A DNA stretch of 64,000 nucleotides from an uncultured Gammaproteobacteria bacterium (GTDB lineage Bacteria > Pseudomonadota > Gammaproteobacteria > Steroidobacterales > UBA11654), in contig CACDKD010000001.1 in the NCBI GenBank assembly GCA_902553145.1, forward strand, positions 25,786-89,785. Reading direction: 5' to 3'. Of the stretch, positions 53,772-63,265 are shown piece after piece; the stretch's first letter is position 1, and every line of letters starts with the position of its first letter. The notes below the pieces were generated by a model. The model had not been told where the DNA came from, made no database searches, and saw only the letters and a program-made list of their open reading frames with translations. The position numbers and the translations under genes were made by a program.

Positions 53772-55421
53772 ATGGAAGAATTTAAATTAATTATAGATGC
53801 AATAGGCAGCTTTCTTTGGAACAACTATACGCTTTACGCTGTCGTTGCCACCGGTATTGTTTTCACAATCTGGAGCGGATTTTCACAGTATTACGCTTTG
53901 ACTCACGGTTTCAAGGTGATCAAAGGTGACTATGATAAAGATGATGATCCCGGAGCAATTTCACACTTTCAAGCACTTTCAACAGCTCTATCGGCAACGG
54001 TGGGCTTGGGAAATATTGGAGGCGTGGCTTTAGCGATATCACTGGGTGGTCCAGGAGCGGTCTTCTGGATGTGGGTGGTAGGCTTTTTGGGAATGGCCAT
54101 TAAGCTCAGCGAGGTATCTCTTTCAATGATTCATCGAAATACAGATGACCCAGACAATCCCAGCGGCGGGCCAATGTGGGTTGTCGAAAGGAACTTTTCG
54201 GGGAAGAAAGGCCTTATGAAATACCTAGGCAAACTCATTGCCGGTATCTTTTGTTTTGCATTAATAATTAACACAATTACTGCTGGCAATATGTTTCAAG
54301 CATGGAATGTTGCAAACCTGACAGAGGCCTACTTTGGGGTTCCAACTCTGGCTACAGGCATGATCCTTGCTCTTATTGTGGGATCCGTGATCATAGGCGG
54401 AATCAAAAGAATTGGTGCAGTAACATCAAAGCTTGTTCCGATAATGCTCATAATTTATATTCTGGCCTGTATATATGTTCTTACGATAAATTTTACTGCC
54501 ATCCCTGAAATGCTAAAACTGATTGTAAGTGCCGCATTTTCGCCAATGGAGTCAAGCAATGCGTTTCTTGGTGGTACGGCTGGTGCAGCATTTATTTTTG
54601 GCATGCAGCGTGCTCTCTTTTCAAATGAGGCTGGCCAAGGCTCTTCTGCCATAGCTCACTCTGCAGCAAAAACGGATGAGCCTGTAAGAGAAGGTGTCGT
54701 TGCTGGTTTAGAGCCTTTTATTGATACCATTGTTGTCTGCACAATGAGTGCTTTAGTAATTTTGGTTACGGGCATTTGGAACCGCCCTGCAGAAGTTCAG
54801 CTTTCTGATCTTGCAGTGAATCAATCGGGACAAAACTGGTCCATTGATCGCACAATCACTAATGCTCCGAGCCTCAATGATGGAAACAAGGTTTTCATGA
54901 TTTATTCAGGCACAGAAAATGCTGAAGCAGGGAATTCTTTGCACAAAGTATACGGAAGGGTTGCGGTTAATGGTTCAGGCAAATCTATAGACTGGGATGT
55001 GATTTCCTCTAAAACTCCACCCGAAATCAATGGGGCTGTCTACCTTGATTATGTTGGTGCCAATTTGACTGCGGCTGCATTTGATAAAGTCTCTTCGGGG
55101 CTTGGCAAATGGTTGGTGACTCTTGCCTCCTGGCTTTTTGCAATATCCACAATGATTTCTTGGAGCTACTATGGAGAAAAAGGGGTGTCCTTTTTATTCG
55201 GAGAGAAGGCAATACTCACCTACAAGCTCGCTTTTTGCGTTTTGGCTGTCTTATCCACAACTGGCTTTATTCAGACCGATAGGGAGCTGAATCTTTTTGC
55301 TAACCTAGGGACGGGACTATGCATTATGGCAAACCTTCCTATCCTTTGGCTTTTTGGCTATCAAGCCATCAGGGACTACAAACTGTATATCTCTAAACTG
55401 AAAGCTGGAGATTTTGATTAA
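53772..55421 (+). CDS. Sodium:alanine/glycine symporter (AGCS family)
   Basis: A 549-residue AGCS transporter with about ten or more helices. The family signatures are ALSATVGLGNIGGVALAI and FSNEAGQGSSAIAHSAAKT. It imports alanine or glycine with sodium. A soluble insert of roughly 100 residues (about 360-460) between later helices is larger than in short AGCS members. The track start at 53709 gives an implausible basic leader; the ATG at 53772 has AAGGA upstream and is preferred. It diverges from gltB. Confidence 0.93.
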   Translation: MEEFKLIIDAIGSFLWNNYTLYAVVATGIVFTIWSGFSQYYALTHGFKVIKGDYDKDDDPGAISHFQALSTALSATVGLGNIGGVALAISLGGPGAVFWMWVVGFLGMAIKLSEVSLSMIHRNTDDPDNPSGGPMWVVERNFSGKKGLMKYLGKLIAGIFCFALIINTITAGNMFQAWNVANLTEAYFGVPTLATGMILALIVGSVIIGGIKRIGAVTSKLVPIMLIIYILACIYVLTINFTAIPEMLKLIVSAAFSPMESSNAFLGGTAGAAFIFGMQRALFSNEAGQGSSAIAHSAAKTDEPVREGVVAGLEPFIDTIVVCTMSALVILVTGIWNRPAEVQLSDLAVNQSGQNWSIDRTITNAPSLNDGNKVFMIYSGTENAEAGNSLHKVYGRVAVNGSGKSIDWDVISSKTPPEINGAVYLDYVGANLTAAAFDKVSSGLGKWLVTLASWLFAISTMISWSYYGEKGVSFLFGEKAILTYKLAFCVLAVLSTTGFIQTDRELNLFANLGTGLCIMANLPILWLFGYQAIRDYKLYISKLKAGDFD

Positions 55422-55429
55422 TACCGAAA

Positions 55430-56260
55430 ATGAAAACAAAAGAAGAAATTAAAATAAAGCCATTTTGGTACTCAGATGTTTGGCTATGGCCAAAGCTGAT
55501 TACAATCATCACCACTCTTGATAAAAACGGTACCGTTAATGCCGGCCCATACTCTCACATCATGCAATATGACGTGATGACAAAGAATCCAAGGATGCTG
55601 ATAGGGTTCAGGCAAGATTCTCACACCTTCGTAAATATTGAAGAGACCGGAGAATTTGTTGTCAATTGCCCTAGTGCAAGCCATTTGGATGACATGATGG
55701 AGACTGCGAAATTTTATCCTGAAGGAATCAATGAACTGGAATTTACAAAATTTACACAAATTCCGTCAAAAAAAGTTTCGCCCCCAAGTCTTGAGGAATG
55801 TCCACAAATAGCAGAATGCACCGTTGATGAAATAATCAAGTTAGAAAAGAGCTCTGGTATCGTGATTGGGAAGATCGAAGCAATCGTTGTTGATCAAGAA
55901 CTTATTTCGATGGGCAGAGAAGAGAGAATAAAAACCATGGATCTTCCAATTGGAATGGGCGACGAAGCCAGACAGACTTACTTTCACACCACGGCTCAAA
56001 CATTGATCAAACATGACTTAGGGCAGCCAAAAACAGCCATGCAGGGTGCAGATGCAAAAACTTCAATGGAATGGGACAACGATGCCACTGAGATGCTGAT
56101 GGGCGTCCCGCCCCCCTTAAGAAAAATGGTCATTGAAAACACCGAAGAGTTTGCTGTGGAAAAAAATCAAAAGACCGTTACCGGAGAGATATTTAAAGAA
56201 TTGGCAAAATCAGTCGGAATGGATCCGGATGTAATGGAGAGGTTTAGAAGCGGTGGCTGA
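55430..56260 (+). CDS. Flavin reductase-like protein with C-terminal PCP_red-like domain
   Basis: A 276-residue protein. Residues about 10-200 form a flavin-reductase split barrel (AGPYSHIMQYDVM, GFRQDSHTFVNIEETGEFVVN). The C-terminal 50 residues (from MEWDNDATEMLMGVPPPLRK through VTGEIFKELAKSVG) match in spacing the PCP_red domain found at the end of protochlorophyllide reductase subunit B. This tail may bind an iron-sulfur or protein partner, but no cysteines are present in it. The gene is 8 bp after the symporter and overlaps the annotated GTG start of gabD. Function unknown. Confidence 0.8.
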   Translation: MKTKEEIKIKPFWYSDVWLWPKLITIITTLDKNGTVNAGPYSHIMQYDVMTKNPRMLIGFRQDSHTFVNIEETGEFVVNCPSASHLDDMMETAKFYPEGINELEFTKFTQIPSKKVSPPSLEECPQIAECTVDEIIKLEKSSGIVIGKIEAIVVDQELISMGREERIKTMDLPIGMGDEARQTYFHTTAQTLIKHDLGQPKTAMQGADAKTSMEWDNDATEMLMGVPPPLRKMVIENTEEFAVEKNQKTVTGEIFKELAKSVGMDPDVMERFRSGG

Positions 56261-56264
56261 AAGC

Positions 56265-57722
56265 ATGGATATTAAAAATTCTGAATTGTTTAAGAATCAG
56301 TGCTACATAAATGGATCGTGGGTCAATGCGGACGATGGTTCTACATCGAATATCGTCAATCCGGCAAACTCTAAACAATTGGGCACTGTTCCAAATTGTG
56401 GCTCAAATGAGGCTTTAAAAGCCATCAAAGCAGCGAAGGAAGCATATAAAGTTTGGTCAAAGACAGACGCAAAACAACGTTCTTCTGTGCTTAAGAACCT
56501 TCATCGTCTCATGCTCGAACATCAGGAAGACTTGGCAAGGATTATAACGCATGAAGGCGGCAAACCACTCTCTGAATCAATGGGTGAAATTGCCTATGCT
56601 GCGTCTTTTTTTGAATGGTTTTCAGAAGAGGCGAAAAGAGTTTATGGTGATGTAATTCCTGGTCATCAGCAGGATCGAAGAACGCTTGTGATCAAACAAC
56701 CCATCGGCGTTGTTGGCTGTATCACGCCATGGAATTTTCCATCGGCAATGTTGGCAAGAAAAATCGCGCCTGCTATAGCAGTTGGCTGCACAGTGGTTGC
56801 GAAGCCAGCACCAGAAACGCCCTATTCTGCAACAGCTATGGCGTATCTATCTGAACTTGCTGGGATACCCAAGGGTGTATTTAATGTGGTCACAGGCGAT
56901 GCTGAAAAAATTGGCTCTGTGATGACAACCCACAAAGAAGTAAAAAAAATCACTTTTACTGGCTCCACTGCTGTTGGAAAACAGTTGCTCAAGCAATCGG
57001 CAGATACCGTAAAAAAAGTTTCTCTTGAGCTAGGAGGTCATGCCCCTTTTATTGTCTTTGAAGACGCAAATCTTGAGGATGCAGTTGATGGTGCGTTGAT
57101 TGCAAAATATAGAAACAGTGGCCAAACATGTGTTTGCGCCAATAGGATTTATGTCCAATCAAGCATCTATGACGATTTCTCTAAGCGCTTCACTGAGAAA
57201 GCCTCTCAATTGGTGGTTGGTGACGGTCTTGCAGAGTCCACACAGCAGGGGCCATTGATTAGCGAAGATGCCATGAAAAAAGCGTCAGCTCATGTTGAGG
57301 ATGCTAAAAACAAAGGTGCAACTATTGCCACGGGCGGAAATCCACATTCGCTAGGCGGGTTATTTTTTGAGCCCACTGTTTTAACTGGGGTCTCAGATGA
57401 AATGTTGATTGCACAAGAAGAAACGTTTGGTCCAGTCGCACCGATTTTTAGTTTCGATAGTGAAAAAGAAGTATTGGAACGTGCAAATAATACGCCTTAT
57501 GGTTTGGCGGCTTATTTTTATACGTCTGATCTTGGTAAGTCATGGAGAGTTTCGGAACAACTTGATTACGGGATGGTCGGTCTTAATACTGGAATAATAT
57601 CCACAGAGATGGCTCCTTTTGGGGGCATAAAAGAATCGGGGATAGGCAGAGAGGGTTCGAAATATGGTGTAGACGATTATCTAGAGATGAAGTACATCTC
57701 TCTAGCTGGAATTGAAGAGTAA
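56265..57722 (+). CDS. gabD: NAD(P)-dependent succinate-semialdehyde dehydrogenase
   Basis: An aldehyde dehydrogenase of about 485 residues. The catalytic Cys is in NSGQTCVCANRIYV and the Glu in SLELGGHAPFIV; both are characteristic of the GabD/SSADH group. The cofactor region is FTGSTAVGKQLL. The GTG at 56253 in the track adds four residues; the ATG at 56265 is preferred. It would complete GABA breakdown from the puu pathway at the other end of the window, and could also take gamma-glutamyl-aminobutyraldehyde in place of PuuC. That link is inference. Confidence 0.88.
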   Translation: MDIKNSELFKNQCYINGSWVNADDGSTSNIVNPANSKQLGTVPNCGSNEALKAIKAAKEAYKVWSKTDAKQRSSVLKNLHRLMLEHQEDLARIITHEGGKPLSESMGEIAYAASFFEWFSEEAKRVYGDVIPGHQQDRRTLVIKQPIGVVGCITPWNFPSAMLARKIAPAIAVGCTVVAKPAPETPYSATAMAYLSELAGIPKGVFNVVTGDAEKIGSVMTTHKEVKKITFTGSTAVGKQLLKQSADTVKKVSLELGGHAPFIVFEDANLEDAVDGALIAKYRNSGQTCVCANRIYVQSSIYDDFSKRFTEKASQLVVGDGLAESTQQGPLISEDAMKKASAHVEDAKNKGATIATGGNPHSLGGLFFEPTVLTGVSDEMLIAQEETFGPVAPIFSFDSEKEVLERANNTPYGLAAYFYTSDLGKSWRVSEQLDYGMVGLNTGIISTEMAPFGGIKESGIGREGSKYGVDDYLEMKYISLAGIEE

Positions 57723-57767
57723 TTGTTTTTAAGCAAAACCCCTGTATGATTCATCTCAATCGGTCAT

Positions 57768-59117
57768 ATGCCAATGAAGAATAATGCCCCCAAATTAACA
57801 GTCGGTCCTGTCTCGGGATCCATTTTATCTATGATGCTGCCTATGGCCTTGGGCATCTTGGTAATGATAGGAAACGGTCTCGTTGATGCCTATTTTATAG
57901 GTCAATTGGGCTATGCTCAGCTGGCTGCGGTCAGTTATGCGTTTCCAGTTTGGTTCGTTGCAGCAGGAATAGTAATGGGTCTTGGCACAGGCACATCTTC
58001 TGTTTTGTCGAGGTTTATAGGTGCTGGCGATACAAAAAGCGTAAAACAAATAGCCACGCACTCGATGATACTTGCTGTATTGGCAGGAGCTGTTGTTACT
58101 GCCATTGGCCTTGTTTCCATTGAGTCTTTGTTTGGCCTGCTTGGCGCTAATGAAGAAACAATGCCTTTTGTTAAGTCCTACATGACAATTTATTACTGGG
58201 GCTCATTGTTTCTAGGCATACCATTTATAGGTAATTCAATCTTGAGGGCCAATGGCGATGCCAAAACACCTTCTTTGCTGGTAGCCTTTTCTGCCATAGT
58301 GAACGCTGTGCTGGATCCTATTTTAATCTTTGGTTGGTTTGGGTTTCCAGAAATGGGGGTAGCAGGCGCTGCTCTAGCAAGTGTCATTTCAACGGTTGCA
58401 TTTCTTCTTGCCTCTCTCTGGGTGCTCATTTTTCGTGATAACTTACTCACATCAGTTGGGCACAGTCTTTCCTCAATGATTTCGTCTTGGAAGCAGGTGC
58501 TTCATGTTGGCTTGCCTGCCATTGCAAGCAACCTAATTGCCCCGGTTTCTAGTGCTTTAGTTACTGCTCTAGTCAGCACCTATGGACAAGAAGCTGTCGC
58601 AGCTTATGGTTTGGCTGGAAGAATTGAGGCTCTCGTGATTGTATTGTTGATGGCATTGGGTGGGGCGACCGCTCCATATGTTGGGCAAAACTATGGTGCT
58701 AAAAAATTCGATCGTTTAGTCGATGGTTTTAAGTTCTCAGCAAGATTTGCTCTCTTCTATTCCATATTCTGCATCCTTCTTTTGTATTTCATCTCATCAA
58801 CCATTCTTGGTGTATTCACGGATAACGAAGATGTAATTCGATTGGCCATGATTCAGCTGATGATTTGCCCATGGGGTTATGGTTTTTTGGGCATAGCCTC
58901 AATTTGTAATGGCTCCTTTAATGCATTCGCAAGGCCCTTGCCGGCAATGACAATTTCAATCTCAAGAACGCTCGTGATATATGTCCCTCTTGCATATCTG
59001 CTCGCATATTATTTTGGCTTTCAAGGAATACATATTGCGCAAGTTTTGGCTAATATTTTTGCAGGGTGTGTGGCTATTGTCTGGTACAGAAAAGTCTTTA
59101 AAGAAGTCGCTGTTTAG
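57768..59117 (+). CDS. MATE family efflux transporter
   Basis: A 449-residue, 12-helix multidrug/toxin exporter of the MATE family. It has two related halves: the first with MLPMALGILVMIGNGLVDAYFIG and GLGTGTSSVLSRFIGAG, the second with VGLPAIASNLIAPVSSALVT and APYVGQNYGAKKFD. It is driven by Na+ or H+ gradients. It converges with acs after 1 bp. Substrate not predictable. Confidence 0.92.
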   Translation: MPMKNNAPKLTVGPVSGSILSMMLPMALGILVMIGNGLVDAYFIGQLGYAQLAAVSYAFPVWFVAAGIVMGLGTGTSSVLSRFIGAGDTKSVKQIATHSMILAVLAGAVVTAIGLVSIESLFGLLGANEETMPFVKSYMTIYYWGSLFLGIPFIGNSILRANGDAKTPSLLVAFSAIVNAVLDPILIFGWFGFPEMGVAGAALASVISTVAFLLASLWVLIFRDNLLTSVGHSLSSMISSWKQVLHVGLPAIASNLIAPVSSALVTALVSTYGQEAVAAYGLAGRIEALVIVLLMALGGATAPYVGQNYGAKKFDRLVDGFKFSARFALFYSIFCILLLYFISSTILGVFTDNEDVIRLAMIQLMICPWGYGFLGIASICNGSFNAFARPLPAMTISISRTLVIYVPLAYLLAYYFGFQGIHIAQVLANIFAGCVAIVWYRKVFKEVAV

Positions 59118-59118
59118 A

Positions 59119-61083
59119 TCATTCCTCGCCTTGAAGCTGCCTAATGATTGACTCATCCTCTAACGTCGATATGTCTTGAGTGATTGCTTCTTCTCGAGCG
59201 ATTGCACGAAGCAGCCTTCTCATAATCTTGCCTGAGCGTGTTTTTGGCAAATTATCTGAAAAACGAATTTCATCTGGCTTTGCTATTGCGCCGACCTGTT
59301 CGCTGACCCATTCTCTCAGAACTTCTTGCATTTTTTTTGCTTCATCTCCAACTGGCCTATCTCCTTTGGTTACAACAAAAGCAAAAATGCTCTCGCCCTT
59401 GACTTCGTGTGGTTTACCTACGACAGCCGCTTCGGCAACCTTCTGATTTGCGACAAGTGCCGACTCAACCTCCATTGTTCCTAAACGATGGCCAGAGACA
59501 TTGAGAACATCGTCAATTCTCCCCATAATCCAATGGCAGCCATCTTCATCTTTGTATGCGCTGTCGCCAGCAACATAGTATCTTCCGTCAAACTTGTCCC
59601 AATAGGTGTCAATATACCTTTGATTGTCTCCCCATATGGTTCTGAGCATCGAGGGCCATGGTTTTTTGATGACGAGGTATCCACCTTGGTTTGGTTCTTC
59701 TACCGGTTCGCCAGATTCATTCACAATATCAACATCAATGCCTGGTATCGGAGTTGTGCACGATCCGGGCTTAGTGTTTGTAATACCTGGAAGGGGGCTA
59801 ATCATTGCCCCGCCTGTCTCAGTCTGCCACCAAGTATCAACTATTGGGCAACGCTCTTGGCCAATAACGCTGTGATACCAAATCCAAGCTTCGGGGTTTA
59901 TCGGTTCGCCGACGGTACCAAGCAAGCGAAGCTGTGATAAATCATAGCTGTTTGGAATCTCATCTCCATGCTTCATTAAGGCCCTGATGGCAGTGGGTGC
60001 AGTATAAAAAATAGTCACGGCATGCTTTTCGCAAATCTTCCAAAATCTTCCCACATCTGGAAAAGTAGGAGCGCCCTCATAGATAAGAATCGTAGCGCCT
60101 GCGAGCAGGGGGCCATATGCAACATAAGTGTGTCCTGTAATCCAGCCCACATCTGCAGTACACCAGAAAACATCATCTTCCTTGATATCAAATACCCAAG
60201 AAAAAGTCGTTTTTGCATGCAAAATATATCCCGCGGTGGAGTGTTGAATTCCTTTGGGTTTGCCTGTGGAACCTGAGGTGTAGAGTATAAACAATGGGTG
60301 TTCAGCATTAAGGGGCTCAGGATCACAGTCAGAAGGACAATCTGAGATCAGGTCTGTCCACCAAACGTCTCTTTCTTGATCAAATTCTATTTTTTCTCCT
60401 GTTCTTTCAAAAACCACAACATTTTTTACTTTGTGCAAAGAGTTTGTCACCGCCTCATCCGTTGCTTGCTTAAGCGGAATAACGCTTCCGCCTCTATATG
60501 CTCCGTCAGCAGTAATCACAATCTTTGATTGGGCATCCTCTATCCTGTCCTTGAGTGCATTTGATGAAAACCCTCCAAAAACAACAGAGTGTATTGCGCC
60601 AATTCTTGCGCATGCCTGCATCGCAATCACAGCCTCGGGGCACATGGGCATATATATCACAACCCTATCCATCGGCACTACGCCAAGCTTCTTAAGGCCA
60701 TTGGCAAATTGAGAGGTTCTTAAAAGAAGATCTTTGTATGTGATGCGCTCAGAGTTTCCATCCTCTGTTTCAAATATAATTGCAGTTTTTTCTGGGTTTT
60801 TATTGGCATTTATATCCAGAGAATTAAAAGAAGCATTGATCTCTCCGTCATTGAACCATTCATAATTGGGCGCATTTGATTCATCCAGTATGTTGTTAAA
60901 TGGGAGAAACCAATGCAAATGAGCCCTGGCTAATTTAGCCCAATATTCAATGTGATTGTGTGAAGCTTCTTCCCTTAATCTTTGCGCGTCTTCGTTGTTA
61001 ATATTGGCTTGCTTGATAAACTTTTTTGAAGGAGCAAAACTTCTAGACTCATTCAATATCGACTCAATCAACTTTTCTGTCAT
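59119..61083 (-). CDS. acs: Acetyl-CoA synthetase
   Basis: A 654-residue AMP-forming ligase that activates acetate. Motifs: [51 protein letters not shown], and the acetylation-site lysine in [16 protein letters not shown]. Length matches bacterial Acs. It would salvage acetate produced in catabolism. Confidence 0.96.
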   Translation of the reverse strand: MTEKLIESILNESRSFAPSKKFIKQANINNEDAQRLREEASHNHIEYWAKLARAHLHWFLPFNNILDESNAPNYEWFNDGEINASFNSLDINANKNPEKTAIIFETEDGNSERITYKDLLLRTSQFANGLKKLGVVPMDRVVIYMPMCPEAVIAMQACARIGAIHSVVFGGFSSNALKDRIEDAQSKIVITADGAYRGGSVIPLKQATDEAVTNSLHKVKNVVVFERTGEKIEFDQERDVWWTDLISDCPSDCDPEPLNAEHPLFILYTSGSTGKPKGIQHSTAGYILHAKTTFSWVFDIKEDDVFWCTADVGWITGHTYVAYGPLLAGATILIYEGAPTFPDVGRFWKICEKHAVTIFYTAPTAIRALMKHGDEIPNSYDLSQLRLLGTVGEPINPEAWIWYHSVIGQERCPIVDTWWQTETGGAMISPLPGITNTKPGSCTTPIPGIDVDIVNESGEPVEEPNQGGYLVIKKPWPSMLRTIWGDNQRYIDTYWDKFDGRYYVAGDSAYKDEDGCHWIMGRIDDVLNVSGHRLGTMEVESALVANQKVAEAAVVGKPHEVKGESIFAFVVTKGDRPVGDEAKKMQEVLREWVSEQVGAIAKPDEIRFSDNLPKTRSGKIMRRLLRAIAREEAITQDISTLEDESIIRQLQGEE

Positions 61084-61101
61084 TGCAAACCCTTAGAGAA
61101 A

Positions 61102-61734
61102 TCAATTTTTTAAAATTATTGGTGAAGCCTCTTTTGACTGCATTCGCTCGATGATGGGACTTGATTTTGGAATATGGCTCAAAAGAAAGCTCATTTGGTC
61201 GGCCAATATATTTCTTCCTTGCAGCAAAATGTACTCGGCATAAGATGGAGCAAATGGGATTGCAAGAAGTCCCATGTTTGCTTCCTCGGGAGTTTTTCCA
61301 CCTTTAATATTGTTACATCGCTTGCAGGCGCTCACCACATTCTGCCATATGTCTTGGCCGCCTCTGCTTATTGGGGTCACATGGTCCCTGGTCAATTCTC
61401 TCTTGCTGTATTGAGACCCACAATATAGGCATAGATGGTCGTCTCTCTTGAAAAGCGTTTGATTGTTCAATGGCGGTGTAAAGTCCGAAAGTTTTTGCTG
61501 AAAATGCTTAGATCGACCCCTTGTAGCAATAATTGAATTTATACTTATTTGACTTCTGAGACCAGATTTAGCATTGATTCCACCTCTGATCGTATAAAGA
61601 TGGTCGCCGAGGGTATAAACCACGTCTCCTACAGAATAAAGTTTGGCCGCTTCCTTAAAGTCTATCCACTCAAGCGGAAGCCCTGTTGTATCAATTCTGA
61701 GGCTGCGATAGGGGAAGTTCATTAAGTTATTCAT
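61102..61734 (-). CDS. HNH endonuclease family protein
   Basis: A protein of about 210 residues with a central HNH domain. CLYCGSQYSKRELTRDHVTP and NVVSACKRCNNIKGGK carry the two CxxC zinc pairs and the HNH residues. Stand-alone HNH proteins of this type are widespread in Proteobacteria, often near translation or metabolism genes, and are not necessarily mobile. The track start at 61764 is a TTG overlapping the pntA side; the ATG at 61734 is preferred and another at 61722 is possible. Function unknown. Confidence 0.83.
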   Translation of the reverse strand: MNNLMNFPYRSLRIDTTGLPLEWIDFKEAAKLYSVGDVVYTLGDHLYTIRGGINAKSGLRSQISINSIIATRGRSKHFQQKLSDFTPPLNNQTLFKRDDHLCLYCGSQYSKRELTRDHVTPISRGGQDIWQNVVSACKRCNNIKGGKTPEEANMGLLAIPFAPSYAEYILLQGRNILADQMSFLLSHIPKSSPIIERMQSKEASPIILKN

Positions 61735-61856
61735 TTGAAATACTATAAAGGCTTTTTGTGACAAAAATAATAAAAATTTGGGCTTTTTTGCTTGGATTTT
61801 TTTGTGGGCATGTTAGTCTTTCGCACCAACTGAAGAGAACTATAAAAAATAAATAC

Positions 61857-62972
61857 GTGGCTATAAAAATTGCAGTTGTAAATGAGTCTATAAATGATGA
61901 AACACGTGTTGCTGTTGTCCCAGAAATAGCACAAAAGCTCTCCTCAAATAATATTTCTTTTGTAATCGAAAAAAACGCTGGTGCAGCCTCAGGTTTTTTG
62001 GATGCAGACTATCCCGATAATTCATGCAGCTTTGCTGGATCTTCATCAGATGTGCTCAATGATGCAGACGTTCTTTTCAAAGTAAATCCACCAACACCGG
62101 ATGAGATCAAAAACATGAAGAAAGGTGCTATTGCAATCTCTTACATGCAGCCATTTCAAAATGAAGCCCTCATCAAGTCAATGGCAGCATCAGGAATTGA
62201 TGCTTTTTCTGTTGAGTTGATTCCAAGAATTTCTCGTGCTCAATCAATGGATGCGCTGTCATCTCAAGCATCGATAGCGGGATACAAATCTGTAATCTTA
62301 GCGGCCAATCACGCAAATAAATTCTTTCCAATGCTCACCACCGCTGCTGGAACAGTTCGTCCTGCACAAACTCTAATTATTGGAGCTGGAGTAGCGGGTC
62401 TTCAAGCCATAGCAACTGCAAAAAGACTTGGTTCGAGAGTTATTGCATTTGATGTTAGAGGCAGCACAAGAGAACAAATTGAATCTCTGGGAGCACAGTT
62501 TCTGGATACGGGAATAACTGCAGAGGGCGAAGGCGGTTACGCAAGAGAGTTGACAAGTGATGAGCTTGATACTCAAAAGGAGGTCCTCTCTAAAACAATG
62601 AGCCAATCGGATGTTGTAATTACAACAGCTGCAGTGCCTGGTAAACCGGCTCCAAAGCTCATAGACAAAGAAACAGTGGAATCGATGGCTCCAGGCTCTG
62701 TGATAGTAGACCTAGGTGCCATCTCTGGCGGTAACTGCGAGCTTACCAAGCCTGACGAAATTGTTGATCACGATGGGGTAATAATCTTGGGACCAACCAA
62801 TCTGCCCTCGACTATGCCCAAGCACGCAAGCGAGCTCTACTCAAGAAATCTTTTGAACTTCCTCTCTCCAGCACTCACTGATGAGGGCCTTAGTATTGAT
62901 TGGGATGATGAAATATTTAAAGGTGCAAACATCACCCGAAATGGTGAAGTGCTCTTTGATCAAGAGGGTTGA
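61857..62972 (+). CDS. pntAA: NAD(P) transhydrogenase subunit alpha part 1
   Basis: The soluble NAD(H)-binding domain of proton-translocating transhydrogenase. DETRVAVVPEIAQKL, the RAQSMDALSSQASIAGYKSV loop and LIIGAGVAGLQAIATAKRLG are diagnostic. The track start at 61758 adds an implausible leader; a GTG at 61857 gives MAIKIAVVNES, the normal N-terminus, with 371 residues. The membrane part is a separate gene, so this is the three-gene form known from Rhodospirillum. Confidence 0.94.
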   Translation: MAIKIAVVNESINDETRVAVVPEIAQKLSSNNISFVIEKNAGAASGFLDADYPDNSCSFAGSSSDVLNDADVLFKVNPPTPDEIKNMKKGAIAISYMQPFQNEALIKSMAASGIDAFSVELIPRISRAQSMDALSSQASIAGYKSVILAANHANKFFPMLTTAAGTVRPAQTLIIGAGVAGLQAIATAKRLGSRVIAFDVRGSTREQIESLGAQFLDTGITAEGEGGYARELTSDELDTQKEVLSKTMSQSDVVITTAAVPGKPAPKLIDKETVESMAPGSVIVDLGAISGGNCELTKPDEIVDHDGVIILGPTNLPSTMPKHASELYSRNLLNFLSPALTDEGLSIDWDDEIFKGANITRNGEVLFDQEG

Positions 62973-62977
62973 TTGAT

Positions 62978-63265
62978 ATGGAAACATTTATTGCGATTTA
63001 CATCTTTATGTTGGCAGCTTTTACTGGCTTTGAGGTGATATCGAAGGTTCCAGCAATTTTACATACGCCGCTCATGTCTGGGTCAAATTTCATTCATGGT
63101 GTGGTCCTTGTAGGGGCCATTATTGCATTAGGCATGGCTGAAACAAATCTAGAGAAGACTATTGGGTTTTTTGGTGTTCTTTTGGCTTCTGGCAATGCTG
63201 TTGGTGGTTATGTTGTAACCGAAAGAATGCTAGAAATGTTTAAGTCTAAGAAAGAAAATGAGTAG
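62978..63265 (+). CDS. pntAB: NAD(P) transhydrogenase subunit alpha part 2 (membrane)
   Basis: A 95-residue, three-helix membrane subunit. GFEVISKVPAILHTPLMSGSN is the signature sequence of the PntA membrane domain. The ATG at 62978 is chosen over the TTG at 62969. It overlaps pntB by 8 bp and follows pntAA by 5 bp. Confidence 0.94.
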   Translation: METFIAIYIFMLAAFTGFEVISKVPAILHTPLMSGSNFIHGVVLVGAIIALGMAETNLEKTIGFFGVLLASGNAVGGYVVTERMLEMFKSKKENE

